In this document: positions 33,873 through 34,568 of the stretch, one piece after another
How positions within the stretch are numbered: position 1 is the first letter of the stretch
Layout: every line of letters begins with the position of its first letter
Translations under genes and position numbers: made by a program
The notes under the pieces: model-generated
What the model saw: the letters and a program-made list of their open reading frames with translations, nothing else
The model's database searches: none
What the model was told of the DNA's origin: nothing
Assembly: GCA_016786925.1 (NCBI GenBank)
Contig: JAEUTU010000087.1
Location: forward strand, 1-34,568
Reading direction: 5' to 3'
Origin: Bacteroidia bacterium
Lineage (GTDB): Bacteria; Bacteroidota; Bacteroidia; 2-12-FULL-35-15
DNA length: 34,568 bases

Positions 33873-34568
33873 ATGCTAGAGAGACGATCCATATTTTATA
33901 ATATAATCAGTGTTTTCTTGCTGCTGATCACATGTGTAGGCAATATTTCTTCACAAGATGTAAAGGTATCTGCAAGTATTGATAGTAATTCTATTGTAAT
34001 TGGTCAGCAAACCCGTTTACGATTAAAATTACAATTCAACGATCCGAAAAAAGTAAAAGTGGTTTTTCCGGAAGTGCAGGATACAATCCGTAAAGAAGTG
34101 GAAGTAATCGCACAATCAAAAGTAGATACACTTGCTTCAGATAAGTCACCGTTTAAATTCACTCTGTATCAGGATCTACTAATCACCTCATTTGATAGCG
34201 GTTATTGGGCAATTCCTCCTTTTAAATTCAATGTCAATTTGAATGATACCAATTCCTTGTTTACTGAACCACTTTTGCTGCAAGTTTCTACAGTTGCCGT
34301 TGATACAACTCAGGCAATAAAAGATATCAAAGCTCCTTATGAGGTTGATTATACCTGGATTGATTGGTTGAAAGATAATATGTATGTGGTGTATGGTGGA
34401 TTGATACTTATTGTTTTGATCGTGATTATTATTTTACTTATCAGATACTTCAGAAAAGTGCCACCACAGGTCATCGTTGTTGAAGCACCTAAAATCCCGG
34501 CACATATAATTGCGCTTGAAAAAATTGAAAAACTTAAGAGTGAAAAATTATGGCAGGAAGGAAAGCTG
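33873..34568 (+). CDS. Membrane-anchored Bat-operon protein, BatD/DUF4381-like (3' end missing)
   Basis: The frame is open from ATG 33873 to the window end (232 codons), so the gene is cut. It has an N-terminal signal/anchor segment (NIISVFLLLITCVGNISSQ), a beta-rich periplasmic part of about 140 residues (VKVSASIDSNSIVIGQQTRLRLK onward, and FDSGYWAIPPFKFNV), and one transmembrane helix (about 170-190, LILIVLIVIIILLI). A cytoplasmic part begins IPAHIIALEKIEKLKSEKLWQEGKL. This order fits the protein that usually follows DUF58 in Bacteroidota moxR/bat operons, with a BatD-like periplasmic domain. It starts 3 bp after the DUF58 stop. Further bat genes are expected beyond the window. Confidence 0.8.
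   Translation, partial: MLERRSIFYNIISVFLLLITCVGNISSQDVKVSASIDSNSIVIGQQTRLRLKLQFNDPKKVKVVFPEVQDTIRKEVEVIAQSKVDTLASDKSPFKFTLYQDLLITSFDSGYWAIPPFKFNVNLNDTNSLFTEPLLLQVSTVAVDTTQAIKDIKAPYEVDYTWIDWLKDNMYVVYGGLILIVLIVIIILLIRYFRKVPPQVIVVEAPKIPAHIIALEKIEKLKSEKLWQEGKL

Overview
The window is an AT-rich, gene-dense piece of a Bacteroidota chromosome. The evidence is an outer-membrane DUF6089-type barrel, a MoxR/DUF58 (Bat-type) operon, a flexirubin/aryl-polyene-like cluster with a GT2-DUF2062 protein and an MMPL exporter, the near absence of Shine-Dalgarno sites, and several copies of the Bacteroidota -7 promoter element TAnnTTTG. The order cannot be fixed from sequence alone. I see no tRNA, rRNA, CRISPR array, transposase or integrase, and no gene-free gap over about 215 bp.

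Left part (1-16.2 kb), mostly housekeeping: a two-domain ATP-grasp ligase of the D-Ala-D-Ala ligase type, cut by the left edge; a convergent 7TM-HD (PgpH-like) phosphodiesterase; a thiolase and an NlpC/P60 hydrolase reading right; a leftward set of ECF sigma factor, large single-pass membrane protein, secreted TonB-C-like protein and membrane protein with a spermidine-synthase-like domain; fumarylacetoacetase; a DUF6089 barrel with a GNAT acetyltransferase; a class III CoA-transferase; and a cation diffusion facilitator with a Cys-rich tail.

Centre to right (16.2-31.8 kb): thirteen to fifteen tightly packed leftward genes form an aryl-polyene/flexirubin-like system. In transcription order they are a 4HBT thioesterase, a catalytic ketosynthase, a half-length ketosynthase-like protein, an ACP, a second catalytic ketosynthase, a full-length ketosynthase-like protein without catalytic residues, a membrane polysaccharide deacetylase, a LolA-like carrier, a lipoprotein, a second deacetylase, a GT2-like transferase, a FabZ-like dehydratase, GT2-DUF2062, a 1282-residue MMPL-acyltransferase-methyltransferase fusion, and a retinol-saturase/CrtI-like oxidoreductase. 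Gene products could build an acyl or polyene chain on the ACP, transfer it to lipid or sugar, and export it to the outer membrane. The usual aromatic ammonia-lyase, starter-activating ligase and ketoreductase are not in the window, although both ends of the cluster are bounded by unrelated genes. This is the most interesting part of the window.

Right end (31.8-34.6 kb): a divergent operon encodes a MoxR ATPase, a DUF58 protein and the start of a membrane-anchored Bat-type partner cut by the window edge. Four 10-bp imperfect repeats and a good -7 element lie upstream.
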